Assembly (NCBI GenBank): GCA_039881145.1
Contig: JAYKKI010000039.1
Coordinates: 18,048,001-18,112,000 of the forward strand
DNA: 64,000 bases
Reading direction: 5' to 3'
From: Druceiella hillmani
Lineage: Eukaryota > Arthropoda > Insecta > Lepidoptera > Hepialidae
A program made the translations under genes and the position numbers. Numbering within the stretch: the first letter of the stretch is position 1; every line of letters begins with the position of its first letter. This document shows, one piece after another, positions 46,771 to 57,710 of this stretch. The notes under the pieces are model-generated. The model saw only the letters and a list, made by a program, of their open reading frames with translations, was not told the DNA's origin and did not search any database.

Positions 46771-46979
46771 TTTTACCAGGAATTATAAATCACATCTAAT
46801 AGACTAGATCAATACATTGATATGTAATAAATAACACAATTATCAGCTTATGATCGTTGATGCATAAGGATTATTTTCGTTTGCGAATGCAAGTGTGCTG
46901 GTAGATTTTCTTTTTGTATTAAAAGAATAAGTGCTTGGTTAATTAATACGTGTATAACGTAGATTCAACTCGAGCGTGC
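46771..46979. other. Short spacer
   Basis: No supported feature. Confidence 0.4.
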
Positions 46980-47183
46980 ATCATTTTAGGATTCCGTAGC
47001 TAAACTAGGAACCCTAATATATATTTCACCTTGTCCGTCTGTATGTCACAGCCATTTTACTCGCAGACTACTAGCGCTACAAAACTGAAATTTGGCAAGA
47101 TCGTATATATTTATAACGCCTACAAAGTTATACAGGGGTCTGTTGCTACGAGATATTAAGCTTTGAATTAAATGATCATTTTT
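46980..47183. repeat. gattccgtagctaaactagg-type repeat fragment
   Basis: 'ggattccgtagctaaactag' then 'gaaccctaa' and 'ttgtccgtctgtatgtcaca'. It belongs to the common lepidopteran 'ggttccgta.tcaactaggaaccc' repeat style. Confidence 0.6.
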
Positions 47184-47412
47184 ACAATTAAATGAAACTA
47201 CGTGATGTAGTATTATTTGTACTTTCTTTAAGTTCTTTACGACGACCGAGGTTTCGTTGTATTACAACATCTTCAGGTGGGCTATTAACAAAGATAGCCC
47301 ACCTTTGCTAATAGCCCACCTGAAGATGTTGTAATACAACGAAACCTAGGTCGTGGTAAAGAACATAAAGAAAGTAGAAATAATACTACATCACGTAGTT
47401 TCATTTAATTGT
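47184..47412. mobile_element. 229-bp palindromic element with 104-bp inverted arms bearing hammerhead-like motifs
   Basis: Left arm 47184-47287 and right arm 47309-47412 are inverted copies differing at only a few positions, with a 21-base spacer. The arms share acaattaaatgaaactacgt, 'gatgtagtattattt', 'ggtttcgttgtattacaaca' and 'cttcaggtgggctatta'. A tail ('atgaatttctacaaaattaacgcc', to about 47455) follows the right arm and is also found after the arms at 37905-38045 and 55498-55660. This shows that arm and tail belong to one dispersed family. Inverted terminal copies with a hammerhead core are features of Penelope-like retroelements. No coding sequence is present, so this would be a non-autonomous derivative. 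Confidence 0.85.
47316..47356 (+). ncRNA. Hammerhead-ribozyme-like core (type I layout)
   Basis: Stem I is CCAC (47316-47319) with GTGG (47353-47356). CUGAAGA, matching the CUGANGA core, is at 47320-47326. One extra U (47327) precedes stem II, GUUGU (47328-47332) with ACAAC (47336-47340) and an AAU loop. GAAA is at 47341-47344, a minimal stem III CC/GG with a UA loop at 47345-47350, and UC at 47351-47352, so cleavage would fall after C47352. All universally required core bases are present; the extra U is the main deviation. A minimal stem III is known for hammerheads of Penelope-like elements. The inverted copy in the left arm is damaged (stem III loop and stem I changed). Confidence 0.6.
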
Positions 47413-47454
47413 GAATAATGAATTTCTACAAAATTAACGCCAAATATATTCAAT

Positions 47455-47700
47455 AAGTTTCGTCCGAACGATATATTTACAGATTCACTTGGTTGTCCGT
47501 TTGTCCATCTGTCTATCGAAACCCTTTTTCTCAAAGGAGGCTTGAAATTCTAAGTTCATAATATTGTACAAAGAGGCCTATAGCTTTGCATTGCTGTTAA
47601 AATTTAGTTTTTTTGTTCACGCAACAAAATGATATGGCCCTTTAAAGTGTATTTTTTTATTCATACCATAGTCTTACTCAATAATCATCAAAACCTGTAA
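47455..47700. repeat. gggttccgta / ccgtctgtc-family fragment
   Basis: 'gttgtccgtttgtccatctg', 'tctatcgaaaccctttttct' then caaag. It is the inverted counterpart of the sequence at 460-560. Confidence 0.6.
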
Positions 47701-49084
47701 GATACTTCCGGTCGACCTACAATATTGAAAGTCATCATAATATGATGTCTTACAGCATAATTAAAGGGAAAAAACCAAAATCAATGATTCCTAATTGTAT
47801 GTGGAGTTATACATTTTTGTTTGTTTTACGCCTGTGAAAGATATAATAGGCAATATATTCGTGTTGTCAAAGATTAATGTTTGTAAATAGTGTATTTAGA
47901 AATACAATATAAACCCGTTTATAAAAACCTAAATGTGTCTAGAATCATCGTAGTATGAGTTCTGTTTGTGCTTGACAGTTTTTTGTAAGAGCTACGCGTC
48001 CCTACCGACTATATTAGCCTAAATGACTGTTTATGAATATCTGAAAATATTCAGATTTCTAAAGAAATTTTAATGAACATGATCACAGCTAACTAGGTTT
48101 TATTAGTTTACAAATAATAGTCGACCTACTTATGACATGTATTTGGGTCTGTAAAAAGTTTATTGAAACTGGTTTTCGAAATTTATATTTATTACCCCCG
48201 TGCAGAATATAATAGTCAATATATTTAAACGTTTAAATGGAGAAAAATTATATTAATATTTGTAAATTATTTAAAACTTGTACACTTAAATGTTCATATG
48301 CACACACACACTTAGGCAAGTGCGTGTGTAATCCTCGTAGTACTAGTTGTACTGGTACTTAATAAGTTGAATTTACTCAAAAATAATAACTGGATTACAG
48401 ACATCCCTCCAGCGTCCCCAAGAAACAGTGTTTTAAGTTATTTTTAGGAAATAAAATAAATATAAAAAAAATGTATATAACGTTTTATTTATTGGTCCTT
48501 TATGTAAGATATTTTTTCATTAGATTTTAAATGTTATTAGAGGTTATTCACAATAATTTCTTCAAGATAATTCTAACAGATGCTTATAATATAATATTAT
48601 ATATTGAACCATTTTTTGGAAACATTTTATTATTATTTTTTTAAAAACAATTAAAAATGAAAAACATATAATTACTTGATTGTAAATTTAAAAGAAATTG
48701 GTCCAATAGACAATAACTAAAGTATTAAATTAAAATAGTATAATGTTGTAAAAAGTTTTGATACAGACAGTAAGACGGATAATTTTCGTCTGATATTGTG
48801 AATAATCTTTAATAAACTTGATTAACTAATGTAAAAGAAATAATTATTTATTTATTCTTATGTTTAAAGTAGTAATAAAAATATACTTTGTTTAATTTCT
48901 CTCAATATACCTTCAAAACAATAATTTTAGAAGGCGTTGATAAACCTTAATGAAAATAATTAACCCTTAATGAAAATAGAAAATGTGACATACTTACCAT
49001 CGAAATATCCGATGGGGTGAGTTCGAAACCTATTTTTCAAGGCTCTTGCTGATTTATATGAAAACTAACTATAATCTGCGGCTT
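47701..49084. other. Non-coding spacer
   Basis: No gene supported. AT-rich, with a short ACAC run at 48301-48310. Confidence 0.5.
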
Positions 49085-50860
49085 TGCTCGCGTGGAGAAA
49101 GAAAGAAATAGAGGTCGGGACGATTGTTTGTAAAATTAAGACGAATTTATTTATTTATCAACTTTTATGCATAATATAGATAGCGGACTTATTGCTACAT
49201 GAGCAATCTCTCCAAGTCAACCATAACAGTTGGTATTGAAAATTAGTTGCTAGACTGTAAGAGATTTTAAAATGAATATTATTTATAGTACATTAGACAG
49301 GAAAAAAATAAAGTAAAAAAAAATGAAAATATTAATAATACAAACTATTGACATGATTTGGAATGGAAAAGACAGGAAAGGACAAGGGCACAAAGGAAAA
49401 GGATTCAGGAGATGCGGGACTTTTTCACTCGATCTTTGAAAATATTTAGGGACTTGATCTTCCTGTCATCGGGATCCAGGTGATTCCAAATTTTTGCTAC
49501 TTGGACAGTGAAGGATTTTTCGTAAGAGGTACAGGTATATTTAGGAATAAGTAGGGTGAGTAAACTTTCATTCATCGTAGCTCAAGGCCGTGAGCAGACA
49601 AATCAATTTAAAGATATGTCTGCTCACGGTCCAGTAAGATAATTCGGGCTGTGAGGATTTTTTAATATATTAAAAAGAAGTGTATGTGAAGTTGGCTTCA
49701 ATCATGGAACTTCATCCATTTGAGAAGTGACTGTGTTCAGAAATATGATCATATTTTCTGAGGCCGAAGACGTACCGGATGCATACATTTTGAAGACGTT
49801 CTAACTTGTAAAATTTTATTTATTAAGATCATACATCTCCATAATCAATTAGTGGTAATAGGAGTGATTGACAAAGATAGATTTTAGTTTTAGGCGGTAG
49901 AAAATTTTGAAGACGTTTCAAAGTGTGTATCCTGTTGAAAACACGACGACTAACATCGTTTACTTGAGGACGCCAACTAAGATTTTGAGGGGTTTTTAAC
50001 AGTTGACATATATGGTATTATTGTACCATTTAGCACTAATATCGGTAAACTAGATAGGTTTACTTTAGAAATCAGTCTTTGAGTACCAGTGATGATAGCT
50101 TGTGACTTGCTTGGGTTAACCAAAAGACCCATTTCATGAACTCAATGACCAATTGAAGCGAGATCTCGATTAAGGATATCGATGGTTTTTTTTTATAAGG
50201 AATGGAGTTCGGAATGCGCATAGAATTGTAGGTCATCAGCATAGATATGTTAATTGCTACAGATCTTTTTAACAACATTATAAATAAATACTTAGGAAAG
50301 AAGAGGAGATAGAACTCCACCTTGAGGTACACCAGCTGTAAGATCAGTCCACCCAGAATACGTATCTGATGACTTAACACATTGCCTGCGTCGATAGCGT
50401 TATGAACTGGACCACTCAAGTGAATGTTGGGATATATTAAGATATTTCAAACGGACAATAAGAATATCGAAGTCAACAGAGTTGAACGCTCTGCTGAAAT
50501 CAAGAAGAACAAGGACAGTGACTTGTGTATTATCCATAGCCGAGCGTATATCATCAGTAACCTTAACAAGAGCAGTTGAGGTACTGGGACCAGCTTTAAA
50601 GTCAGATAGAAGTGGATTTAGAGACTTATAAGTATTAAACAAAATAACGAATTGACCATGAACAATACGTTTTAGGACTTATAGAAGCGATAGGATAGAT
50701 ATGGGCCGAAAAACCGCAGCCACAATATCTATTACTTTTTTAAGAGCATTAATATTTAAGCCATCAATTCCCATGGATTTGGATTTTATTGAAGAATATT
50801 AGCTTTAACTTCCGACTCACAGGTATCCATTAGCGTTAATTGATGTTCGCTAGTCTAAAT
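49085..50860 (-). pseudogene. Decayed Jockey-like LINE: RT domain, C-terminal region and 3' UTR
   Basis: The minus strand shows RT motifs in order. KSKSMGIDGLNINALKKVID and FRPISILSLL come first (about 50780-50680). Then comes the 50642-50400 frame with LSDFKAGPSTSTALVKV and VLVLLDFSRAFNSVDFDIL (catalytic aspartate in LLDFSRAF). A frameshift follows, then GVPQGGVLSPLL (about 50334-50302), the catalytic YADD at 50232-50243 and LLVNPSKSQAIITGTQRLI (near 50120). The usual tail comes next: LQNVCIRYVFGLRKYDHISE-like residues near 49780 and a VQVAKIWNHLDPDD-like block near 49480. The 3' UTR runs towards 49100. Several stops and shifts, and an internal deletion just after RPIS, make it inactive. The copy at 31231-32830 is of the same or a close family. 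Confidence 0.82.
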
Positions 50861-50880
50861 TCTAATTAATCTACTTACTT

Positions 50881-50883
<3 letters not shown>

Positions 50884-50922
<39 letters not shown>
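50884..50922. repeat. (TA)n microsatellite
   Basis: A TA run located just beyond the 5' end of the LINE remnant. Confidence 0.95.
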
Positions 50923-50925
<3 letters not shown>

Positions 50926-51289
50926 TTTTTCTTGTATTATTTGTCAGCCACATAGACGCACGTTTGCGATCTCATGGAAATCTGTCAATTCGCTGTCAAC
51001 GGTCGCCATTTGTAATCTGTCAAGCCGCTATCAATGGTCGCCATTTTTGAACTGTCAATTCGCCGCCATTAAAATATCGCGATATTAAGGTAAATGCATG
51101 TATTTTTTGTTTCTAAGTAAAAGTATTATAGGCCGTGAACATGTTCATACTCAGAAAATATTAAAATACAATATTAATGTAAATTCATTTTTATACGAAC
51201 ATTAAGTGTTGCGGTAAAAATTAAAATTTTAAATTTGACTAGAATAGAATGTGTTTTATATTATGGCTTTATATTTATTATGGCCAGCA
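50923..51289. other. Non-coding spacer
   Basis: 'ctgtcaattcgc' and 'gtcgccattt' occur in two and a half degenerate tandem copies (50980-51070). No gene is supported. Confidence 0.5.
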
Positions 51290-51500
51290 TATAAAGAAAA
51301 ACTCGTCAAGCGCAAGTGGAACTCGCATAGCAAAGGTTCAGTGCGCATTTAGGCGCTTAAAAACATTTAAGTGTATAGTATTTCTATTAAACTATTAACA
51401 AATATTAATTTTTCACATCGTAAATGTAACGCTTAATATATATTTTACATTTTCACACTTTTTACCAATCCTGTTTTTTTCATGATTTTTCCTTCAATTA
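51290..51500. repeat. Copy of the gtcaagc..aagtggaactcgca repeat
   Basis: 'gtcaagcgcaagtggaactc' then gcatagcaaaggttc, and a following 'aaacatttaagtgtatag..ttaaactattaacaaa'. The same order is found at 55180-55450 and, diverged, inside the foldback element at 915-1080. Confidence 0.65.
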
Positions 51501-51719
51501 TTTCGAATATATTAATATTTTCGTCTACGCTTTAAATATATTTTTAAACACGCAATTTAAAATTAGGAAAAAATATATTTTTGTTTCCTTCATAGGCGTG
51601 TTATGAAGGAAACAAGGCAATGACATTCCATACGATATACACAACCTAGAAAAAAATGTGATTTTTATTTAGCCTCTCTTTAATTCTTATACGAATATTT
51701 TAACCAAGTTATCTAGTTC
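51501..51719. other. Short spacer
   Basis: No supported feature. Confidence 0.4.
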
Positions 51720-51870
51720 AAAATGCATGGATCAACAATATGTATTGCTATGTTTCAAGTTTGTACGTCGTATAGTTTCCGGAAAAATCAGCTGTGACCG
51801 AGGGTAAGACACACGTGAGTGATCTTACAAGGGTTCTGTTTTTCCTTTTGACAGAACCCTAAAAAAACAT
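51720..51870. repeat. gggttctgttttt-type repeat fragment
   Basis: 'acacacgtgagtgatcttac', 'aagggttctgtttttccttt' then tgacagaaccctaaaa. It is related to 4440-4645. Confidence 0.65.
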
Positions 51871-52115
51871 CCGAAAAAGGCCATGTGTCTACATGGCCTT
51901 TGCACTGGAAATGAAAATATTCCATAAATTATTAAAATTCAAAGAAAATTCCTCTATATTTATTGAAAACTGATTTATACCTTTTAACCGTTGATTCAAA
52001 CAGGATTTTATATGTTTTTTTAAAGCGTGACTGTATGCTGTACAGCCATCCTATCTTTGTGTAACTCATAGAAATTTGTTAGATTCTGTTAGCGTGTGGA
52101 TCTCTTAATAATATT
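51871..52115. other. Short spacer
   Basis: No supported feature. Confidence 0.4.
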
Positions 52116-52557
52116 CCAGAAATTGTCTATTGACTCGAAATCTATTATTCTACGAAATTGATTTGGAACTGACATTGACCCTATCCTGGATGCCAGAAAT
52201 TGTCTATTGATTCGAAATCTATTATTCTACGAAATTGTTTTGGAACTGACATTGACCCTATCCTGGATGCCAGAAATTGTCTATTGACTCGAAATCTATT
52301 ATTCTACGAAATTGTTTTGGAACTGACATTGACCCTATCCTGGATGCCAGAAATTGTCTATTGATTCGAAATCTATTATTCTACGAAATTGTTTTGGAAC
52401 TGACATTGACCCTATCCTGGATGCCAAAAATTGTCTATTGACTCGAAATCTATTATTCTACGAAATTGTTTTGGAACTGACATTGACCCTATCCTGGATG
52501 CCAGAAATTGTCTATTGACTCGAAATCTATTATACTACGAAATTGTTTTGAAACTGA
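52116..52557. repeat. 77-bp tandem repeat, six copies
   Basis: Copies begin ccagaaattgtctattga at 52116, 52193, 52270, 52347, 52424 and 52501. They are nearly identical and the last is truncated. Each contains cattgaccctatcctggatg, which also occurs once, inverted, near 60463-60484. Confidence 0.97.
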
Positions 52558-53039
52558 GTCAGAACAATTTTATCTCTATTCTTCAACTCATTGGACTACT
52601 GAGTTAACATTTGGATATTTATTCCAGTTAATCTTGTATAGTTCGTCTGTCTAAACCACAGGTTTTTAACGGGGGAGATACCTGGATCTGAAGCCTCCGT
52701 AGGTGGGCGGTATTGTATCCAGAGACGGTTCACTATCGCCCCTACTGTACCCAGGACGGCTGTGGATAAACACTTTTACTTTTAAAATACTGTTTTCATG
52801 AAAAGTAAGATGATAAGTATATATAACTGTTATTAAGTAAATAAAAAGCATAAAGAAAGTAATAAAAGTCATTAAACACTACCAAACAACGAAGCACTGC
52901 TCTTGTCATACGTACGATTCATAAAAGAAGAAAAAATATTGTCAAGAGTTATTATTTCCCGTCAATTTAGAAAAATACACAAAGAAATAATCTATATTTA
53001 ATACCATAAACAAATATTTTCAAGATAAAGAAATTCTTT
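52558..53039. other. Non-coding spacer
   Basis: No supported gene. A GC-richer patch at 52670-52760 has no recognised content. Confidence 0.45.
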
Positions 53040-54100
53040 TATGTAATATTTAATCAGTTGCCATTGATGGTATTCCGGTAATGACTTATGGCTATGAAAC
53101 CAGCTATTAGGGTTTCATATCCCATTTGAAACAATCAGCACCAAATGTTCTTGTTGTCCATTGTATTGTTCATCGTCAACATTTGGTGGCAAGCAATTTG
53201 AATAAACTTCTGCATATATGGAGTTTCAATACGTCATTGCAGCAGTCAGTAAAATTAGAAGTAGTTCTTTGAGTGACAGACTATTTGATCGATTGCGTAG
53301 TGAAAATGATGGGTACTGTAAATCATTTGCTGCTTCGTAAAGAAGTTCATTGGCTTTCAAAAGGTATTTGTCTGAATCTTTTTTACAATCTATTTAATTC
53401 AGGCTTCCTTGAAATCAGAGATGAGACACTGCGCACAAACTTGATTGCATCCAAAAATGATATTGCTTATTTGACAGATCTGTTCAAAATATTTAATGAA
53501 GTAAATTTACAATTGCTGAATTTAATTAAAATTAAAAAAACATCACAGTTGCTTTTGTTAGCAAATTTCTTCGGTTCAAGCGAAACCTAGGTAGGGGTGA
53601 ATACAGCATTTTCCCCACATTATCTGCAGTCTGTACAAGAGAGAAAAACCTAATTAATTACTGCCAACACTTGGAGATTCTTCATGCTGATTTTAAGAAG
53701 CGATTCCAAGATATTTAGAAATGCATATACTGAGTTGGGTTACAGTTTCCGTCTCTCACATTGATATAGCAGAATCGTCAAATATAGAAAAGGAACTCAC
53801 AACCAACCAAGAATTGACAATAAAATTAAAAAATAGATAACAGAAGGTCTAGCTTCAAAAATCAATTCCAGCACTCTAGTCTGGATTGTGGGCAATCGTG
53901 CAGAAATTTTTCATAGCCTTTCTCTCTTCGTATTTGGCTGAGCATGCAGTGCAGTAGCAAATTTTCTCAGTCTCTAAAAAAATAATAGATTGCAGATCAG
54001 AGTGTGGTGATTTGCGACTGACGTTGACACAAATGGGGCCTAGGAAAATTATTGAAACTCCACCAACCTCAATCATCTCATTAATATTTTTCAGTAATTT
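53040..54100 (+). pseudogene. hAT-type transposase remnant (ZBED/SCAND3-like)
   Basis: The plus strand keeps the order of hAT transposase blocks. MVFR/DGIPVMTYGYE-like residues come first (about 53060-53100). VLVVHCIVHRQHLVASNLNK (53150-53210) is the conserved 'HC..HR..L' motif. Then follows the open frame 53273-53590 with MGTVNHLLLRKEVHWLSKGI (the 'LL...RWLS.G' motif) and LFNSGFLEI. Further on are HLEILHADFKKRFQDI (near 53660-53715), an AEH-like segment around 53935, and CGDLRLTLTQMGP (54004-54042), the C-terminal dimerisation region. Multiple stops and shifts separate the blocks, so it is inactive. The encoded enzyme family mobilises elements with 8-bp target duplications. It is not obviously the source of the element at 8371-9166. 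Confidence 0.78.
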
Positions 54101-54836
54101 TTATGTTAACTTTTATTTTTTATTAAACAGATTTCTTACTTTTTTTGTTGTCTTTTTAGTTTCTACTTTGTGATTTTAATACATGAAATATAATATTAAT
54201 TTTCGACAATTAAATTCATCATGTCAGTCCGTCTTTGCCAAGGCTCTACAAATGCTTCTCCCATAGATAATGTTCAACAATATTTTAATACTTATTTTGC
54301 TATCATTATTATAAGAGAGGACGTTAGGATTTTTTTCTTGCAAAGAGGGGGCGGTTGTTCAGAAAAGGTTGAGAACTTATGGTCTAAACTAAAATAAGAC
54401 CAAAAGATTTTCACACTTAACTTTATCTACGATGCGATTTTTCTTATACTTTCAATGTTTATTGTTTGGCATAAAAATCAATTAAAACAATACAATTTCA
54501 CATCTACGCAAAACTAATTTTTTTAATAAAGGTATAAAGCAGTTCTAAGACTGGTTGACAAAATCAATCAATACTCGTTATACATTCTATTCAAGGTGCC
54601 ATTTTGTGCTAGACTTTCGATAATCAGACATAATATCTATACTTAAGTAGCCACTTTAGCAGTACGCCCTAAGACTTGTGACTTGACAACAAAATTATAA
54701 TACCTTCTAGGTTCGTGTCAGTTCAAATTCGTATCCGTACGCACAAAGATATTGGACTTTTCTGTCCTTAAACTTCTTTAAGTACCAGCCAAGGACGTAG
54801 TCGAAACACGTGTCGTTGTAAGTAAGCTTTCAATTT
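54101..54836. other. Non-coding spacer
   Basis: No supported feature. Confidence 0.45.
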
Positions 54837-55145
54837 TTAAATTATTTTCTTGGTGAAATGAGACACGTGTCTCTTCTTGGAAGGTGTATTACTGGCTTTA
54901 TTTCTATGAGACAGCAAGTTAGAATTTGACCTACGAGTAGCTTGCTTCTTTTTCATAATCGAGTTATACAATTTTGCAGAAAATGAAGGAGTAAGAGTTA
55001 TGCTTGCGTCACAAGTCACTGTAGCTATTTCTATGTAGATAAAAACAATAGACAAAACAGATATATTTTGAGAATAACTTTTTATTTCTGATACTAATTT
55101 GCAATAAAATAGCATTTTTATGCAATAAGTAACACTTTTCGACAT
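54837..55145 (-). CDS. Candidate small gene or exon pair, unidentified basic protein
   Basis: The 102-codon frame starts ATGTCGAAAAGTG. The ATG is immediately preceded by TTTCCCGCCAAA (minus strand, 55157-55146), an ideal E2F-type site and also a favourable start context. The last 50 codons encode a basic, low-hydrophobicity tail (SIMKKKQATRRSNSN, TPSKKRHVSHFTKKII) that looks coding in composition. A possible intron acceptor (pyrimidine tract ending ctacatag or gctacag, about 55036-55018) would make the tail a terminal exon of a nuclear protein, with the first part partly intronic. I do not recognise the family, and chance cannot be excluded. Confidence 0.28.
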   Translation of the reverse strand: MSKSVTYCIKMLFYCKLVSEIKSYSQNISVLSIVFIYIEIATVTCDASITLTPSFSAKLYNSIMKKKQATRRSNSNLLSHRNKASNTPSKKRHVSHFTKKII

Positions 55146-55179
55146 TTTGGCGGGAAATAAGAAAAGCTATGGTGTTATT

Positions 55180-55460
55180 GAAAAAACCTGTCAAGTATAA
55201 GTGGAACTCGCACTTCGCAGGTTCCGTATACGTTTAAGCATTTATGAACATTTAATGGTGCATAATATTCCTTTTAAAGTATTAACGAAATTTTTAATTT
55301 TTATTATATAAGTGAAATTTCTAAATTTTGACCTCCAGCTGTTGACACAGTTTTTACGTGTCATTTTGATTTTATATACCACATTGTTTTTTAATGTTTT
55401 CTTCTGTACGTTCAAAATAGAGTCATAGGTGCGATCTGACGTCACCATCTGAATTGATGG
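55180..55460. repeat. Copy of the gtcaagt..aagtggaactcgca repeat
   Basis: 'cctgtcaagtataagtggaa' then ctcgcacttcgcaggttccgta, followed by 'tttatgaacatttaatgg' and 'aaagtattaacgaaa'. It matches 51290-51500 in order. Confidence 0.65.
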
Positions 55461-55497
55461 ACACTTAGAAATAGTACAGCTCTATTTTTATACTGCT

Positions 55498-55660
55498 TCA
55501 CAATTAAATGAAACTACGTGATGTAGTATTATTTCTACTTTCTTTAATTTCTTTACCACGACCTAGGTTTCGTTGTATTACAACATCTTCAGGTGGGCTA
55601 TTAGCAAAGATAATGAATTTCTACAAAATTAACCCCAAATATATTGAAAATTGGTGCTGC
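55498..55660 (-). mobile_element. Single-arm copy of the ribozyme-bearing palindromic element
   Basis: It equals the left arm of 47184-47287 (cacaattaaatgaaactacg, then ggtttcgttgtattacaaca and cttcaggtgggctattagca) and runs straight into the family tail (atgaatttctacaaaattaa, then ccccaaatatattg). The right arm is absent, as if the palindrome had been shortened around its centre. Confidence 0.82.
55556..55596 (-). ncRNA. Hammerhead-ribozyme-like core, intact copy
   Basis: On the minus strand this copy has the same core as 47316-47356: CUGAAGA at 55592-55586, GAAA before a CC-UA-GG stem III, UC, and a GUGG/CCAC stem I. There is no change in any of these positions. Confidence 0.55.
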
Positions 55661-55929
55661 TTCTTAAAGCTTAATCATGTCGTGTTCAAAAATGTGTTGT
55701 AAGTTATTGTAATCGTTTTATTTATTTAATTATTGCAATTTATTGTAATCGTGTTCGGGAACTAAGATTTTCATTGAAATTTCCACTCAGCGACTAATAC
55801 GGAAAAGTCGTTATTAAAATGGTCTCTTGAAAAAGGAAGCCATTTAATACTCACAGCTTTTTCAATTTATTTCTTATTTTAGGCAAAGTTTTTTCGTTTT
55901 CAGATAAATTTCAGAGCTTTTACTTTTAG

Positions 55930-55930
<1 letters not shown>
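55661..55930. other. Short spacer
   Basis: No supported feature. Confidence 0.4.
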
Positions 55931-55963
<33 letters not shown>

Positions 55964-55973
55964 CATATATATA

Positions 55974-56008
<35 letters not shown>

Positions 56009-56118
56009 CTATATATATATATATGTGTCTATATATGTGCGTGTCCGTGTGTGCGTGTAGGTGTGTGTGTGCGTGGGTGTGCGTGGCGTGTACGCGCGCG
56101 CGCGCGTTTGAGTGTATG
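55931..56118. repeat. Compound microsatellite (TA)n-(CA)n-(TA)n-(GT)n-(GC)n
   Basis: Successive TA, ACAC, TA, GTGT/GTGC and cgcgcgcg blocks. Alternating purine-pyrimidine tracts like this can adopt left-handed DNA. Confidence 0.95.
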
Positions 56119-56361
56119 TGTGTGAGTATTATAGGTATTAGGGTGCAGAACTCTAAAATGATACTCATTGCACAACCCCGAGGTTGTGTGTTTTATTTCG
56201 ACTAGTTTTGACAATGGAATTATTATAATTCGTTTAAATGGATTAATTATAATTCGTTTAATCTTACAAGTGACAGACTTTTCACAGAGCTTTTAAAAAA
56301 GAAAAGATATTCATAAAACTGAAACATTTTTTTCGTATTTTAAAGTATTTATTATTATTTA

Positions 56362-56560
56362 AATATGCCTTTGAAACATAACCTGCGTCTCCGTCCATTG
56401 CTCTGTTCGTACAGATGTATGTACGGATGTGTGTATGTACGTATGCACGTACAAGGTCAGGTCGCAATCCTTGATGGAGTTTGCTATTTTTTTTTAGTAA
56501 TTGCTTAATTATTAGAATAACATTTTGATTTGACGATGATTTGTCAAGTAGTTTATTTTA
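56362..56560. repeat. ~190-bp dispersed repeat, copy 1
   Basis: Shares 'ttaaatatgcctttgaaa', 'gcgtctccgtccat', 'gcacgtacaaggtcaggtcg' and 'agtaattgcttaattattag' then 'gatttgtcaagtagttta' with 57524-57710. Confidence 0.9.
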
Positions 56561-57523
56561 TGTGTATAGTTTCTGGATTAGAAGAATATACAACAATTAC
56601 CATTTCGCTTTATAAAATTTTCGCGATCATTTTTTCCAGAAAATGCAAGAAAAATAATCGAGAAGGTTTAATATATCTATTGGGAAATATATAATCAGAA
56701 TTTCCGGTTTATAAACATCAATTCGTAAATAAAATTTTCTTTTACTAACGTATTTCATTTTCCTTGTAATATGTGATCCTGTGGTCTGACCAAGTCCTTA
56801 TACGTCTGTTTTTATGCGTAAAATCCTATCTTTAATTTCACTAATTTTTGAACGTTTTTATTCTAAATATATAATAATACAGTCTGTAAAATAAGGAAGA
56901 ATTTGATCTGCACACAATATTGGTACAGTACCTTCTTGACAAAGAATACTAACTATTTTTGGCATGCACTTTTAAAAAATTGTCAAACAATATCTGCAAA
57001 TGAAGCTTATTCATGTTTTTCATGCGAAAACCCCTAAAGTCTGAACTAAAAGTTTAATTTTTTTAAAATATTATTTAATACGTTAATCTTATTCAATGTC
57101 TTAATATGAAATAAATTTGAGCTTTATGCAAGGAACTTTATTAAAAAAAAAAATTATTTATAGATATACCATACCTAACTATTAACCCAGGTGAGGAACG
57201 ATACGTTTTGTTATAAAGCTTTATTGACGTTTATTTAAGCATTGAATTGTTTGTTTTCTTTTCATTTGAATAGTTTTTATTTAATTTAAAACATACCACT
57301 ATTCTCTTTTTGTCGTGTTATAGACAGACAGACATTGTAATTATGAATTAATTATTATATTTGCATTAATAAATCACTAAAGACAAGTGTAAGTTAATAT
57401 TGCAAACAAAAGTTTTAGTGAAAGTTGCATTTATATTAAAAAAATTTGTGTGTCTGTAAATTCTTATTTTAGCCATAGTCTTTCATATTGCATAAACATT
57501 TAATAAAATTTATTCTATATTGA
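56561..57523. other. Non-coding spacer
   Basis: AT-rich, with no supported feature. Confidence 0.5.
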
Positions 57524-57710
57524 TTTAAATATGCCTTTGAAAAATAACATGCGTCTCCGTCCATAGATCTGATTGTACGGTGTATGTATGTATGCACGTA
57601 CAAGGTCAGGTCGCAATTCTTGATGGAGTGTGCTATTTTTTTAGTAATTGCTTAATTATTAGAATAGCATATTGATTTCACGAAGATTTGTCAAGTAGTT
57701 TATTTTTTTT
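57524..57710. repeat. ~190-bp dispersed repeat, copy 2
   Basis: Second, slightly shorter copy in direct orientation, about 1.16 kb downstream of the first. The tgta/cgta microsatellite segment is shortened. Confidence 0.9.
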
